A stretch of DNA of 64,000 bases from Nansenia antarctica (lineage: Eukaryota > Chordata > Actinopteri > Argentiniformes > Microstomatidae). A model generated the notes under the pieces. It saw only the letters and a program-made list of their open reading frames with translations. It was not told where the DNA came from and did no database searches. Positions 52,737-63,213 of this stretch are shown here, in pieces; within the stretch, counting starts at the first letter, position 1; every line of letters starts with the position of its first letter. The stretch is taken from NCBI GenBank assembly GCA_963989245.1, contig OZ022340.1:40270982-40334981 (forward strand), given 5' to 3'. A program made the position numbers and the translations under genes.

Positions 52737-53222
52737 TTGGCTTGTGATAAACTGCCCCAGCAACCTCTACAAATAAGACCTAGTGCTATGATAATTAACA
52801 CACACCCCTCTGACCAGCCTGGAGAGCATTGGCTGGCAGTTTATATATTGGAGAGAGTTGGGTGTTTTTTTGACAGTTTTGGAAATGCTCCAAATCATTC
52901 AATATTTCCTAAATCGATTTATGACTTTTTAAACATGTCATGTGATGAGATACATTTATCAGACAAACAAGTTCAGGATGTCACATCGGTCACATGTGGT
53001 GAACACTGTATCTACTTCTTAAATCACATGTGTAGAGGCATCACCTATGATATGTTGATATCTAAATATTCTTCTAATCTGTTTAAAAATGACACAATGG
53101 TAACACGTTTTGTGAAAAAGTTGCAACCGTGTGTGTGTGTGTTCATAATGTGTTTAGTTGTGTTCAACATGTTCAGACAATTGTGTAAGATTGTGCAAGT
53201 CAATAAAATGTTGGTCAAATAA
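52737..53222 (+). CDS. Adenain-like protease frame, U50
   Basis: (GT)7; spacer has ACAATAAT, shared only with U60. Confidence 0.65.
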   Translation: MACDKLPQQPLQIRPSAMIINTHPSDQPGEHWLAVYILERVGCFFDSFGNAPNHSIFPKSIYDFLNMSCDEIHLSDKQVQDVTSVTCGEHCIYFLNHMCRGITYDMLISKYSSNLFKNDTMVTRFVKKLQPCVCVFIMCLVVFNMFRQLCKIVQVNKMLVK

Positions 53223-53300
53223 ATTATCAGAGTTCATGTATCATTACAATAATTTTTATTTAGTCAAGCAAGGGGTTTTAGTCAAACAATAACATAGTCT

Positions 53301-53747
53301 GTGGTGGTAGCGATGGTTGATAATGACTCTTTTACGGGCGACTATGGCAAGAACCCATTCAATTTTAAGAATTATAATCTAGAATATCTGGCAATATATG
53401 TTGACGGTGTCCAGTTCCCCACCAAACCATTACAACCGGACTTCCCTAATGGTTGCGTAACTCGTGAATTCTATCAACTGGTGTTATCAACAGGGAGACA
53501 TTTAAAGAACAGTGCTATGGCCATTGATCGAAACGATTTCCTGAGAGGGTACACTCTTTATGCATTTAATCTGACACCTGACGAGGATAATAGTCAGCAT
53601 CTATCATTGATCAAGAGTGGTAACATACGCCTGGAGACACGTTTCAGGAACCCGCTGCCTAATACCATCAATCTAATAATTTATGCGGTATATGATAGTA
53701 TGATTGAAGTGTCCCATCGCAGACAGGTTTTAGTTGATTACTATTAA
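53301..53747 (+). CDS. Capsid-type fragment, U51
   Basis: Intact, Lys42, no GA insertion. Confidence 0.6.
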   Translation: MVVAMVDNDSFTGDYGKNPFNFKNYNLEYLAIYVDGVQFPTKPLQPDFPNGCVTREFYQLVLSTGRHLKNSAMAIDRNDFLRGYTLYAFNLTPDEDNSQHLSLIKSGNIRLETRFRNPLPNTINLIIYAVYDSMIEVSHRRQVLVDYY

Positions 53748-53783
53748 GCATCATGAATACTGTGGAACTGACAGCCAGGTGTT

Positions 53784-54197
53784 TTGGCTTGTGATAAACT
53801 GCCCCAGCAACCTCTACAAATAAGACCTAGTGCTATGATAATTAACACACACCCCTCTGACCAGCCTGGAGAGCATTGGCTGGCAGTTTATATATTGGAG
53901 AGAGTTGGGTGTTTTTTTGACAGTTTTGGAAATGCTCCAAATCATTCAATATTTCCTAAATCGATTTATGACTTTTTAAACATGTCATGTGATGAGATAC
54001 ATTTATCAGACAAACAAGTTCAGGATGTCACATCGGTCACATGTGGTGAACACTGTATCTACTTCTTAAATCACATGTGTAGAGGCATCACCTATGATAT
54101 GTTGATATCTAAATATTCTTCTAATCTGTTTAAAAATGACACAATGGTAACACGTTTTGTGAAAAAGTTGCAACCGTGTGTGTGTGTGTGTTCATAA
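53784..54197 (+). CDS. Adenain-like protease frame, U51
   Basis: (GT)8, 137 codons. Confidence 0.65.
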   Translation: MACDKLPQQPLQIRPSAMIINTHPSDQPGEHWLAVYILERVGCFFDSFGNAPNHSIFPKSIYDFLNMSCDEIHLSDKQVQDVTSVTCGEHCIYFLNHMCRGITYDMLISKYSSNLFKNDTMVTRFVKKLQPCVCVCS

Positions 54198-54349
54198 TGT
54201 GTTTAGTTGTGTTCAACATGTTCAGACAATTGTGTAAGATTGTGCAAGTCAATAAAATGTTGGTCAAATAAATTATCAGAGTTCATGTATCATTACAATC
54301 ATTTTTATTTAGTCAAGCAAGGGGTTTTAGTCAAACAATAACATAGTCT

Positions 54350-54796
54350 GTGGTGGTAGCGATGGTTGATAATGACTCTTTTACGGGCGACTATGGCAAG
54401 AACCCATTCAATTTTAAGAATTATAATCTAGAATATCTGGCAATATATGTTGACGGTGTCCAGTTCCCCACCAAACCATTACAACCGGACTTCCCTAATG
54501 GTTGCGTAACTCGTGAATTCTATCAACTGGTGTTATCAACAGGGAGACATTTAAAGAACAGTGCTATGGCCATTGATCGAAACGATTTCCTGAGAGGGTA
54601 CACTCTTTATGCATTTAATCTGACACCTGACGAGGATAATAGTCAGCATCTATCATTGATCAAGAGTGGTAACATACGCCTGGAGACACGTTTCAGGAAC
54701 CCGCTGCCTAATACCATCAATCTAATAATTTATGCGGTATATGATAGTATGATTGAAGTGTCCCATCGCAGACAGGTTTTAGTTGATTACTATTAA
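54350..54796 (+). CDS. Capsid-type fragment, U52
   Basis: Intact, Lys42. Confidence 0.6.
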   Translation: MVVAMVDNDSFTGDYGKNPFNFKNYNLEYLAIYVDGVQFPTKPLQPDFPNGCVTREFYQLVLSTGRHLKNSAMAIDRNDFLRGYTLYAFNLTPDEDNSQHLSLIKSGNIRLETRFRNPLPNTINLIIYAVYDSMIEVSHRRQVLVDYY

Positions 54797-54832
54797 GCAT
54801 CATGAATACTGTGGAACTGACAGCCAGGTGTT

Positions 54833-55318
54833 TTGGCTTGTGATCAACTGCCCCAGCAACCTCTACAAATAAGACCTAGTGCTATGATAATTAACACACA
54901 CCCCTCTGACCAGCCTGGAGAGCATTGGCTGGCAGTTTATATATTGGAGAGAGTTGGGTGTTTTTTTGACAGTTTTGGAAATGCTCCAAATCATTCAATA
55001 TTTCCTAAATCGATTTATGACTTTTTAAACATGTCATGTGATGAGATACATTTATCAGACAAACAAGTTCAGGATGTCACATCGGTCACATGTGGTGAAC
55101 ACTGTATCTACTTCTTAAATCACATGTGTAGAGGCATCACCTATGATATGTTGATATCTAAATATTCTTCTAATCTGTTTAAAAATGACACAATGGTAAC
55201 ACGTTTTGTGAAAAAGTTGCAACCGTGTGTGTGTGTGTTCATAATGTGTTTAGTTGTGTTCAACATGTTCAGACAATTGTGTAAGATTGTGCAAGTCAAT
55301 AAAATGTTGGTCAAATAA
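54833..55318 (+). CDS. Adenain-like protease frame, U52
   Basis: K5Q as in U47, exactly 5,240 bp downstream; (GT)7. Confidence 0.65.
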   Translation: MACDQLPQQPLQIRPSAMIINTHPSDQPGEHWLAVYILERVGCFFDSFGNAPNHSIFPKSIYDFLNMSCDEIHLSDKQVQDVTSVTCGEHCIYFLNHMCRGITYDMLISKYSSNLFKNDTMVTRFVKKLQPCVCVFIMCLVVFNMFRQLCKIVQVNKMLVK

Positions 55319-55396
55319 ATTATCAGAGTTCATGTATCATTACAATCATTTTTATTTAGTCAAGCAAGGGGTTTTAGTCAAACAATAACATAGTCT

Positions 55397-55843
55397 GTGG
55401 TGGTAGCGATGGTTGATAATGACTCTTTTACGGGCGACTATGGCAAGAACCCATTCAATTTTAAGAATTATAATCTAGAATATCTGGCAATATATGTTGA
55501 CGGTGTCCAGTTCCCCACCAAACCATTACAACCGGACTTCCCTAATGGTTGCGTAACTCGTGAATTCTATCAACTGGTGTTATCAACAGGGAGACATTTA
55601 AAGAACAGTGCTATGGCCATTGATCGAAACGATTTCCTGAGAGGGTACACTCTTTATGCATTTAATCTGACACCTGACGAGGATAATAGTCAGCATCTAT
55701 CATTGATCAAGAGTGGTAACATACGCCTGGAGACACGTTTCAGGAACCCGCTGCCTAATACCATCAATCTAATAATTTATGCGGTATATGATAGTATGAT
55801 TGAAGTGTCCCATCGCAGACAGGTTTTAGTTGATTACTATTAA
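55397..55843 (+). CDS. Capsid-type fragment, U53
   Basis: Intact, Lys42. Confidence 0.6.
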   Translation: MVVAMVDNDSFTGDYGKNPFNFKNYNLEYLAIYVDGVQFPTKPLQPDFPNGCVTREFYQLVLSTGRHLKNSAMAIDRNDFLRGYTLYAFNLTPDEDNSQHLSLIKSGNIRLETRFRNPLPNTINLIIYAVYDSMIEVSHRRQVLVDYY

Positions 55844-55879
55844 GCATCATGAATACTGTGGAACTGACAGCCAGGTGTT

Positions 55880-56336
55880 TTGGCTTGTGATAAACTGCCC
55901 CAGCAACCTCTACAAATAAGACCTAGTGCTATGATAATTAACACACACCCCTCTGACCAGCCTGGAGAGCATTGGCTGGCAGTTTATATATTGGAGAGAG
56001 TTGGGTGTTTTTTTTGACAGTTTTGGAAATGCTCCAAATCATTCAATATTTCCTAAATCGATTTATGACTTTTTAAACATGTCATGTGATGAGATACATT
56101 TATCAGACAAACAAGTTCAGGATGTCACATCGGTCACATGTGGTGAACACTGTATCTACTTCTTAAATCACATGTGTAGAGGCATCACCTATGATATGTT
56201 GATATCTAAATATTCTTCTAATCTGTTTAAAAATGACACAATGGTAACACGTTTTGTGAAAAAGTTGCAACCGTGTGTGTGTGTGTGTGTTCATAATGTG
56301 TTTAGTTGTGTTCAACATGTTCAGACAATTGTGTAA
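55880..56336 (+). pseudogene. Broken adenain-like protease, U53 (T8 frameshift)
   Basis: Same lesion and (GT)9 as U48; TGA at 56015-56017. Confidence 0.85.
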
Positions 56337-56448
56337 GATTGTGCAAGTCAATAAAATGTTGGTCAAATAAATTATCAGAGTTCATGTATCATTACAATCA
56401 TTTTTATTTAGTCAAGCAAGGGGTTTTAGTCAAACAATAACATAGTCT

Positions 56449-56895
56449 GTGGTGGTAGCGATGGTTGATAATGACTCTTTTACGGGCGACTATGGCAAGA
56501 ACCCATTCAATTTTAAGAATTATAATCTAGAATATCTGGCAATATATGTTGACGGTGTCCAGTTCCCCACCAAACCATTACAACCGGACTTCCCTAATGG
56601 TTGCGTAACTCGTGAATTCTATCAACTGGTGTTATCAACAGGGAGACATTTAAAGAACAGTGCTATGGCCATTGATCGAAACGATTTCCTGAGAGGGTAC
56701 ACTCTTTATGCATTTAATCTGACACCTGACGAGGATAATAGTCAGCATCTATCATTGATCAAGAGTGGTAACATACGCCTGGAGACACGTTTCAGGAACC
56801 CGCTGCCTAATACCATCAATCTAATAATTTATGCGGTATATGATAGTATGATTGAAGTGTCCCATCGCAGACAGGTTTTAGTTGATTACTATTAA
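56449..56895 (+). CDS. Capsid-type fragment, U54
   Basis: Intact, Lys42. Confidence 0.6.
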   Translation: MVVAMVDNDSFTGDYGKNPFNFKNYNLEYLAIYVDGVQFPTKPLQPDFPNGCVTREFYQLVLSTGRHLKNSAMAIDRNDFLRGYTLYAFNLTPDEDNSQHLSLIKSGNIRLETRFRNPLPNTINLIIYAVYDSMIEVSHRRQVLVDYY

Positions 56896-56931
56896 GCATC
56901 ATGAATACTGTGGAACTGACAGCCAGGTGTT

Positions 56932-57381
56932 TTGGCTTGTGATAAACTGCCCCAGCAACCTCTACAAATAAGACCTAGTGCTATGATAATTAACACACAC
57001 CCCTCTGACCAGCCTGGAGAGCATTGGCTGGCAGTTTATATATTGGAGAGAGTTGGGTGTTTTTTTGACAGTTTTGGAAATGCTCCAAATCATTCAATAT
57101 TTCCTAAATCGATTTATGACTTTTTAAACATGTCATGTGATGAGATACATTTATCAGACAAACAAGTTCAGGATGTCACATCGGTCACATGTGGTGAACA
57201 CTGTATCTACTTCTTAAATCACATGTGTAGAGGCATCACCTATGATATGTTGATATCTAAATATTCTTCTAATCTGTTTAAAAATGACACAATGGTAACA
57301 CATTTTGTGAAAAAGTTGCAACCGTGTGTGTGTGTTCATAATGTGTTTAGTTGTGTTCAACATGTTCAGACAATTGTGTAA
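56932..57381 (+). CDS. Adenain-like protease frame, U54
   Basis: R124H as in U49; (GT)6. Confidence 0.65.
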   Translation: MACDKLPQQPLQIRPSAMIINTHPSDQPGEHWLAVYILERVGCFFDSFGNAPNHSIFPKSIYDFLNMSCDEIHLSDKQVQDVTSVTCGEHCIYFLNHMCRGITYDMLISKYSSNLFKNDTMVTHFVKKLQPCVCVHNVFSCVQHVQTIV

Positions 57382-57493
57382 GATTGTGCAAGTCAATAAA
57401 ATGTTGGTCAAATAAATTATCAGAGTTCATGTATCATTACAATCATTTTTATTTAGTCAAGCAAGGGGTTTTAGTCAAACAATAACATAGTCT

Positions 57494-57940
57494 GTGGTGG
57501 TAGCGATGGTTGATAATGACTCTTTTACGGGCGACTATGGCAAGAACCCATTCAATTTTAAGAATTATAATCTAGAATATCTGGCAATATATGTTGACGG
57601 TGTCCAGTTCCCCACCAAACCATTACAACCGGACTTCCCTAATGGTTGCGTAACTCGTGAATTCTATCAACTGGTGTTATCAACAGGGAGACATTTAAAG
57701 AACAGTGCTATGGCCATTGATCGAAACGATTTCCTGAGAGGGTACACTCTTTATGCATTTAATCTGACACCTGACGAGGATAATAGTCAGCATCTATCAT
57801 TGATCAAGAGTGGTAACATACGCCTGGAGACACGTTTCAGGAACCCGCTGCCTAATACCATCAATCTAATAATGTATGCGGTATATGATAGTATGATTGA
57901 AGTGTCCCATCGCAGACAGGTTTTAGTTGATTACTATTAA
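57494..57940 (+). CDS. Capsid-type fragment, U55
   Basis: I127M (ATT to ATG, 57874), shared only with U57. Confidence 0.6.
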   Translation: MVVAMVDNDSFTGDYGKNPFNFKNYNLEYLAIYVDGVQFPTKPLQPDFPNGCVTREFYQLVLSTGRHLKNSAMAIDRNDFLRGYTLYAFNLTPDEDNSQHLSLIKSGNIRLETRFRNPLPNTINLIMYAVYDSMIEVSHRRQVLVDYY

Positions 57941-57976
57941 GCATCATGAATACTGTGGAACTGACAGCCAGGTGTT

Positions 57977-58462
57977 TTGGCTTGTGATAAACTGCCCCAG
58001 CAACCTCTACAAATAAGACCTAGTGCTATGATAATTAACACACACCCCTCTGACCAGCCTGGAGAGCATTGGCTGGCAGTTTATATATTGGAGAGAGTTG
58101 GGTGTTTTTTTGACAGTTTTGGAAATGCTCCAAATCATTCAATATTTCCTAAATCGATTTATGACTTTTTAAACATGTCATGTGATGAGATACATTTATC
58201 AGACAAACAAGTTCAGGATGTCACATCGGTCACATGTGGTGAACACTGTATCTACTTCTTAAATCACATGTGTAGAGGCATCACCTATGATATGTTGATA
58301 TCTAAATATTCTTCTAATCTGTTTAAAAATGACACAATGGTAACACGTTTTGTGAAAAAGTTGCAACCGTGTGTGTGTGTGTTCATAATGTGTTTAGTTG
58401 TGTTCAACATGTTCAGACAATTGTGTAAGATTGTGCAAGTCAATAAAATGTTGGTCAAATAA
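57977..58462 (+). CDS. Adenain-like protease frame, U55
   Basis: (GT)7, intact. Confidence 0.65.
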   Translation: MACDKLPQQPLQIRPSAMIINTHPSDQPGEHWLAVYILERVGCFFDSFGNAPNHSIFPKSIYDFLNMSCDEIHLSDKQVQDVTSVTCGEHCIYFLNHMCRGITYDMLISKYSSNLFKNDTMVTRFVKKLQPCVCVFIMCLVVFNMFRQLCKIVQVNKMLVK

Positions 58463-58551
58463 ATTATCAGAGTTCATGTATCATTACAATCATTTTTATT
58501 TAGTCAAGCAAGGGGTTTTAGTCAAACAATAACATAGTCTGTGGTGTAGCG

Positions 58552-58986
58552 ATGGTTGATAATGACTCTTTTACGGGCGACTATGGCAAGAACCCATTCA
58601 ATTTTAAGAATTATAATCTAGAATATCTGGCAATATATGTTGACGGTGTCCAGTTCCCCACCAAACCATTACAACCGGACTTCCCTAATGGTTGCGTAAC
58701 TCGTGAATTCTATCAACTGGTGTTATCAACAGGGAGACATTTAAAGAACAGTGCTATGGCCATTGATCGAAACGATTTCCTGAGAGGGTACACTCTTTAT
58801 GCATTTAATCTGACACCTGACGAGGATAATAGTCAGCATCTATCATTGATCAAGAGTGGTAACATACGCCTGGAGACACGTTTCAGGAACCCGCTGCCTA
58901 ATACCATCAATCTAATAATTTATGCGGTATATGATAGTATGATTGAAGTGTCCCATCGCAGACAGGTTTTAGTTGATTACTATTAA
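58552..58986 (+). CDS. Capsid-type fragment, U56
   Basis: A one-base deletion in the GTGGTGGTAG run at the unit start (58541 on) removes the upstream open codons but leaves the ATG frame whole, 144 codons. Position of the deletion shows nothing upstream of the ATG is being kept. Confidence 0.6.
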   Translation: MVDNDSFTGDYGKNPFNFKNYNLEYLAIYVDGVQFPTKPLQPDFPNGCVTREFYQLVLSTGRHLKNSAMAIDRNDFLRGYTLYAFNLTPDEDNSQHLSLIKSGNIRLETRFRNPLPNTINLIIYAVYDSMIEVSHRRQVLVDYY

Positions 58987-59022
58987 GCATCATGAATACT
59001 GTGGAACTGACAGCCAGGTGTT

Positions 59023-59508
59023 TTGGCTTGTGATAAACTGGCCCAGCAACCTCTACAAATAAGACCTAGTGCTATGATAATTAACACACACCCCTCTGAC
59101 CAGCCTGGAGAGCATTGGCTGGCAGTTTATATATTGGAGAGAGTTGGGTGTTTTTTTGACAGTTTTGGAAATGCTCCAAATCATTCAATATTTCCTAAAT
59201 CGATTTATGACTTTTTAAACATGTCATGTGATGAGATACATTTATCAGACAAACAAGTTCAGGATGTCACATCGGTCACATGTGGTGAACACTGTATCTA
59301 CTTCTTAAATCACATGTGTAGAGGCATCACCTATGATATGTTGATATCTAAATATTCTTCTAATCTGTTTAAAAATGACACAATGGTAACACGTTTTGTG
59401 AAAAAGTTGCAACCGTGTGTGTGTGTGTTCATAATGTGTTTAGTTGTGTTCAACATGTTCAGACAATTGTGTAAGATTGTGCAAGTCAATAAAATGTTGG
59501 TCAAATAA
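59023..59508 (+). CDS. Adenain-like protease frame, U56
   Basis: (GT)7; private P7A (GCC at 59041-59043). Confidence 0.65.
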   Translation: MACDKLAQQPLQIRPSAMIINTHPSDQPGEHWLAVYILERVGCFFDSFGNAPNHSIFPKSIYDFLNMSCDEIHLSDKQVQDVTSVTCGEHCIYFLNHMCRGITYDMLISKYSSNLFKNDTMVTRFVKKLQPCVCVFIMCLVVFNMFRQLCKIVQVNKMLVK

Positions 59509-59586
59509 ATTATCAGAGTTCATGTATCATTACAATCATTTTTATTTAGTCAAGCAAGGGGTTTTAGTCAAACAATAACATAGTCT

Positions 59587-60033
59587 GTGGTGGTAGCGAT
59601 GGTTGATAATGACTCTTTTACGGGCGACTATGGCAAGAACCCATTCAATTTTAAGAATTATAATCTAGAATATCTGGCAATATATGTTGACGGTGTCCAG
59701 TTCCCCACCAAACCATTACAACCGGACTTCCCTAATGGTTGCGTAACTCGTGAATTCTATCAACTGGTGTTATCAACAGGGAGACATTTAAAGAACAGTG
59801 CTATGGCCATTGATCGAAACGATTTCCTGAGAGGGTACACTCTTTATGCATTTAATCTGACACCTGACGAGGATAATAGTCAGCATCTATCATTGATCAA
59901 GAGTGGTAACATACGCCTGGAGACACGTTTCAGGAACCCGCTGCCTAATACCATCAATCTAATAATGTATGCGGTATATGATAGTATGATTGAAGTGTCC
60001 CATCGCAGACAGGTTTTAGTTGATTACTATTAA
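59587..60033 (+). CDS. Capsid-type fragment, U57
   Basis: I127M, two units after U55. Confidence 0.6.
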   Translation: MVVAMVDNDSFTGDYGKNPFNFKNYNLEYLAIYVDGVQFPTKPLQPDFPNGCVTREFYQLVLSTGRHLKNSAMAIDRNDFLRGYTLYAFNLTPDEDNSQHLSLIKSGNIRLETRFRNPLPNTINLIMYAVYDSMIEVSHRRQVLVDYY

Positions 60034-60069
60034 GCATCATGAATACTGTGGAACTGACAGCCAGGTGTT

Positions 60070-60555
60070 TTGGCTTGTGATAAACTGCCCCAGCAACCTC
60101 TACAAATAAGACCTAGTGCTATGATAATTAACACACACCCCTCTGACCAGCCTGGAGAGCATTGGCTGGCAGTTTATATATTGGAGAGAGTTGGGTGTTT
60201 TTTTGACAGTTTTGGAAATGCTCCAAATCATTCAATATTTCCTAAATCGATTTATGACTTTTTAAACATGTCATGTGATGAGATACATTTATCAGACAAA
60301 CAAGTTCAGGATGTCACATCGGTCACATGTGGTGAACACTGTATCTACTTCTTAAATCACATGTGTAGAGGCATCACCTATGATATGTTGATATCTAAAT
60401 ATTCTTCTAATCTGTTTAAAAATGACACAATGGTAACACGTTTTGTGAAAAAGTTGCAACCGTGTGTGTGTGTGTTCATAATGTGTTTAGTTGTGTTCAA
60501 CATGTTCAGACAATTGTGTAAGATTGTGCAAGTCAATAAAATGTTGGTCAAATAA
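60070..60555 (+). CDS. Adenain-like protease frame, U57
   Basis: Lys5 (not Q), (GT)7. Confidence 0.65.
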   Translation: MACDKLPQQPLQIRPSAMIINTHPSDQPGEHWLAVYILERVGCFFDSFGNAPNHSIFPKSIYDFLNMSCDEIHLSDKQVQDVTSVTCGEHCIYFLNHMCRGITYDMLISKYSSNLFKNDTMVTRFVKKLQPCVCVFIMCLVVFNMFRQLCKIVQVNKMLVK

Positions 60556-60633
60556 ATTATCAGAGTTCATGTATCATTACAATCATTTTTATTTAGTCAA
60601 GCAAGGGGTTTTAGTCAAACAATAACATAGTCT

Positions 60634-61080
60634 GTGGTGGTAGCGATGGTTGATAATGACTCTTTTACGGGCGACTATGGCAAGAACCCATTCAATTTTA
60701 AGAATTATAATCTAGAATATCTGGCAATATATGTTGACGGTGTCCAGTTCCCCACCAAACCATTACAACCGGACTTCCCTAATGGTTGCGTAACTCGTGA
60801 ATTCTATCAACTGGTGTTATCAACAGGGAGACATTTAAAGAACAGTGCTATGGCCATTGATCGAAACGATTTCCTGAGAGGGTACACTCTTTATGCATTT
60901 AATCTGACACCTGACGAGGATAATAGTCAGCATCTATCATTGATCAAGAGTGGTAACATACGCCTGGAGACACGTTTCAGGAACCCGCTGCCTAATACCA
61001 TCAATCTAATAATTTATGCGGTATATGATAGTATGATTGAAGTGTCCCATCGCAGACAGGTTTTAGTTGATTACTATTAA
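60634..61080 (+). CDS. Capsid-type fragment, U58
   Basis: Intact, Lys42. Confidence 0.6.
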   Translation: MVVAMVDNDSFTGDYGKNPFNFKNYNLEYLAIYVDGVQFPTKPLQPDFPNGCVTREFYQLVLSTGRHLKNSAMAIDRNDFLRGYTLYAFNLTPDEDNSQHLSLIKSGNIRLETRFRNPLPNTINLIIYAVYDSMIEVSHRRQVLVDYY

Positions 61081-61116
61081 GCATCATGAATACTGTGGAA
61101 CTGACAGCCAGGTGTT

Positions 61117-61573
61117 TTGGCTTGTGATAAACTGCCCCAGCAACCTCTACAAATAAGACCTAGTGCTATGATAATTAACACACACCCCTCTGACCAGCCT
61201 GGAGAGCATTGGCTGGCAGTTTATATATTGGAGAGAGTTGGGTGTTTTTTTTGACAGTTTTGGAAATGCTCCAAATCATTCAATATTTCCTAAATCGATT
61301 TATGACTTTTTAAACATGTCATGTGATGAGATACATTTATCAGACAAACAAGTTCAGGATGTCACATCGGTCACATGTGGTGAACACTGTATCTACTTCT
61401 TAAATCACATGTGTAGAGGCATCACCTATGATATGTTGATATCTAAATATTCTTCTAATCTGTTTAAAAATGACACAATGGTAACACGTTTTGTGAAAAA
61501 GTTGCAACCGTGTGTGTGTGTGTGTGTTCATAATGTGTTTAGTTGTGTTCAACATGTTCAGACAATTGTGTAA
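61117..61573 (+). pseudogene. Broken adenain-like protease, U58 (T8 frameshift)
   Basis: Third T8/(GT)9 copy; TGA at 61252-61254. Confidence 0.85.
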
Positions 61574-61685
61574 GATTGTGCAAGTCAATAAAATGTTGGT
61601 CAAATAAATTATCAGAGTTCATGTATCATTACAATCATTTTTATTTAGTCAAGCAAGGGGTTTTAGTCAAACAATAACATAGTCT

Positions 61686-62132
61686 GTGGTGGTAGCGATG
61701 GTTGATAATGACTCTTTTACGGGCGACTATGGCAAGAACCCATTCAATTTTAAGAATTATAATCTAGAATATCTGGCAATATATGTTGACGGTGTCCAGT
61801 TCCCCACCAAACCATTACAACCGGACTTCCCTAATGGTTGCGTAACTCGTGAATTCTATCAACTGGTGTTATCAACAGGGAGACATTTAAAGAACAGTGC
61901 TATGGCCATTGATCGAAACGATTTCCTGAGAGGGTACACTCTTTATGCATTTAATCTGACACCTGACGAGGATAATAGTCAGCATCTATCATTGATCAAG
62001 AGTGGTAACATACGCCTGGAGACACGTTTCAGGAACCCGCTGCCTAATACCATCAATCTAATAATTTATGCGGTATATGATAGTATGATTGAAGTGTCCC
62101 ATCGCAGACAGGTTTTAGTTGATTACTATTAA
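61686..62132 (+). CDS. Capsid-type fragment, U59
   Basis: Intact, Lys42. Confidence 0.6.
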   Translation: MVVAMVDNDSFTGDYGKNPFNFKNYNLEYLAIYVDGVQFPTKPLQPDFPNGCVTREFYQLVLSTGRHLKNSAMAIDRNDFLRGYTLYAFNLTPDEDNSQHLSLIKSGNIRLETRFRNPLPNTINLIIYAVYDSMIEVSHRRQVLVDYY

Positions 62133-62168
62133 GCATCATGAATACTGTGGAACTGACAGCCAGGTGTT

Positions 62169-62618
62169 TTGGCTTGTGATAAACTGCCCCAGCAACCTCT
62201 ACAAATAAGACCTAGTGCTATGATAATTAACACACACCCCTCTGACCAGCCTGGAGAGCATTGGCTGGCAGTTTATATATTGGAGAGAGTTGGGTGTTTT
62301 TTTGACAGTTTTGGAAATGCTCCAAATCATTCAATATTTCCTAAATCGATTTATGACTTTTTAAACATGTCATGTGATGAGATACATTTATCAGACAAAC
62401 AAGTTCAGGATGTCACATCGGTCACATGTGGTGAACACTGTATCTACTTCTTAAATCACATGTGTAGAGGCATCACCTATGATATGTTGATATCTAAATA
62501 TTCTTCTAATCTGTTTAAAAATGACACAATGGTAACACGTTTTGTGAAAAAGTTGCAACCGTGTGTGTGTGTTCATAATGTGTTTAGTTGTGTTCAACAT
62601 GTTCAGACAATTGTGTAA
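62169..62618 (+). CDS. Adenain-like protease frame, U59
   Basis: Arg124 (not H), (GT)6. Confidence 0.65.
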   Translation: MACDKLPQQPLQIRPSAMIINTHPSDQPGEHWLAVYILERVGCFFDSFGNAPNHSIFPKSIYDFLNMSCDEIHLSDKQVQDVTSVTCGEHCIYFLNHMCRGITYDMLISKYSSNLFKNDTMVTRFVKKLQPCVCVHNVFSCVQHVQTIV

Positions 62619-62730
62619 GATTGTGCAAGTCAATAAAATGTTGGTCAAATAAATTATCAGAGTTCATGTATCATTACAATCATTTTTATTTAGTCAAGCA
62701 AGGGGTTTTAGTCAAACAATAACATAGTCT

Positions 62731-63177
62731 GTGGTGGTAGCGATGGTTGATAATGACTCTTTTACGGGCGACTATGGCAAGAACCCATTCAATTTTAAGA
62801 ATTATAATCTAGAATATCTGGCAATATATGTTGACGGTGTCCAGTTCCCCACCAAACCATTACAACCGGACTTCCCTAATGGTTGCGTAACTCGTGAATT
62901 CTATCAACTGGTGTTATCAACAGGGAGACATTTAAAGAACAGTGCTATGGCCATTGATCGAAACGATTTCCTGAGAGGGTACACTCTTTATGCATTTAAT
63001 CTGACACCTGACGAGGATAATAGTCAGCATCTATCATTGATCAAGAGTGGTAACATACGCCTGGAGACACGTTTCAGGAACCCGCTGCCTAATACCATCA
63101 ATCTAATAATTTATGCGGTATATGATAGTATGATTGAAGTGTCCCATCGCAGACAGGTTTTAGTTGATTACTATTAA
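62731..63177 (+). CDS. Capsid-type fragment, U60
   Basis: Intact, Lys42. Confidence 0.6.
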   Translation: MVVAMVDNDSFTGDYGKNPFNFKNYNLEYLAIYVDGVQFPTKPLQPDFPNGCVTREFYQLVLSTGRHLKNSAMAIDRNDFLRGYTLYAFNLTPDEDNSQHLSLIKSGNIRLETRFRNPLPNTINLIIYAVYDSMIEVSHRRQVLVDYY

Positions 63178-63213
63178 GCATCATGAATACTGTGGAACTG
63201 ACAGCCAGGTGTT

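Larger units (their letters stand above)
49110..54349 (+). repeat. Second higher-order family, first copy (U47-U51)
   Basis: 5,240 bp: K5Q protease unit, T8-frameshift/(GT)9 unit, R124H/(GT)6 unit, a (GT)7 unit with AATAAT in the spacer, and a (GT)8 unit. The first three markers recur in order exactly 5,240 bp downstream. Confidence 0.88.
54350..59586 (+). repeat. Second higher-order family, second copy (U52-U56)
   Basis: K5Q (54845-54847), T8/(GT)9 and R124H (57301-57303) recur in the same order. The fourth unit differs by I127M in the capsid part, and the fifth by a one-base deletion at its start and P7A. T8/(GT)9 recurs once more in U58, but without K5Q or R124H in its neighbours. Confidence 0.85.
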
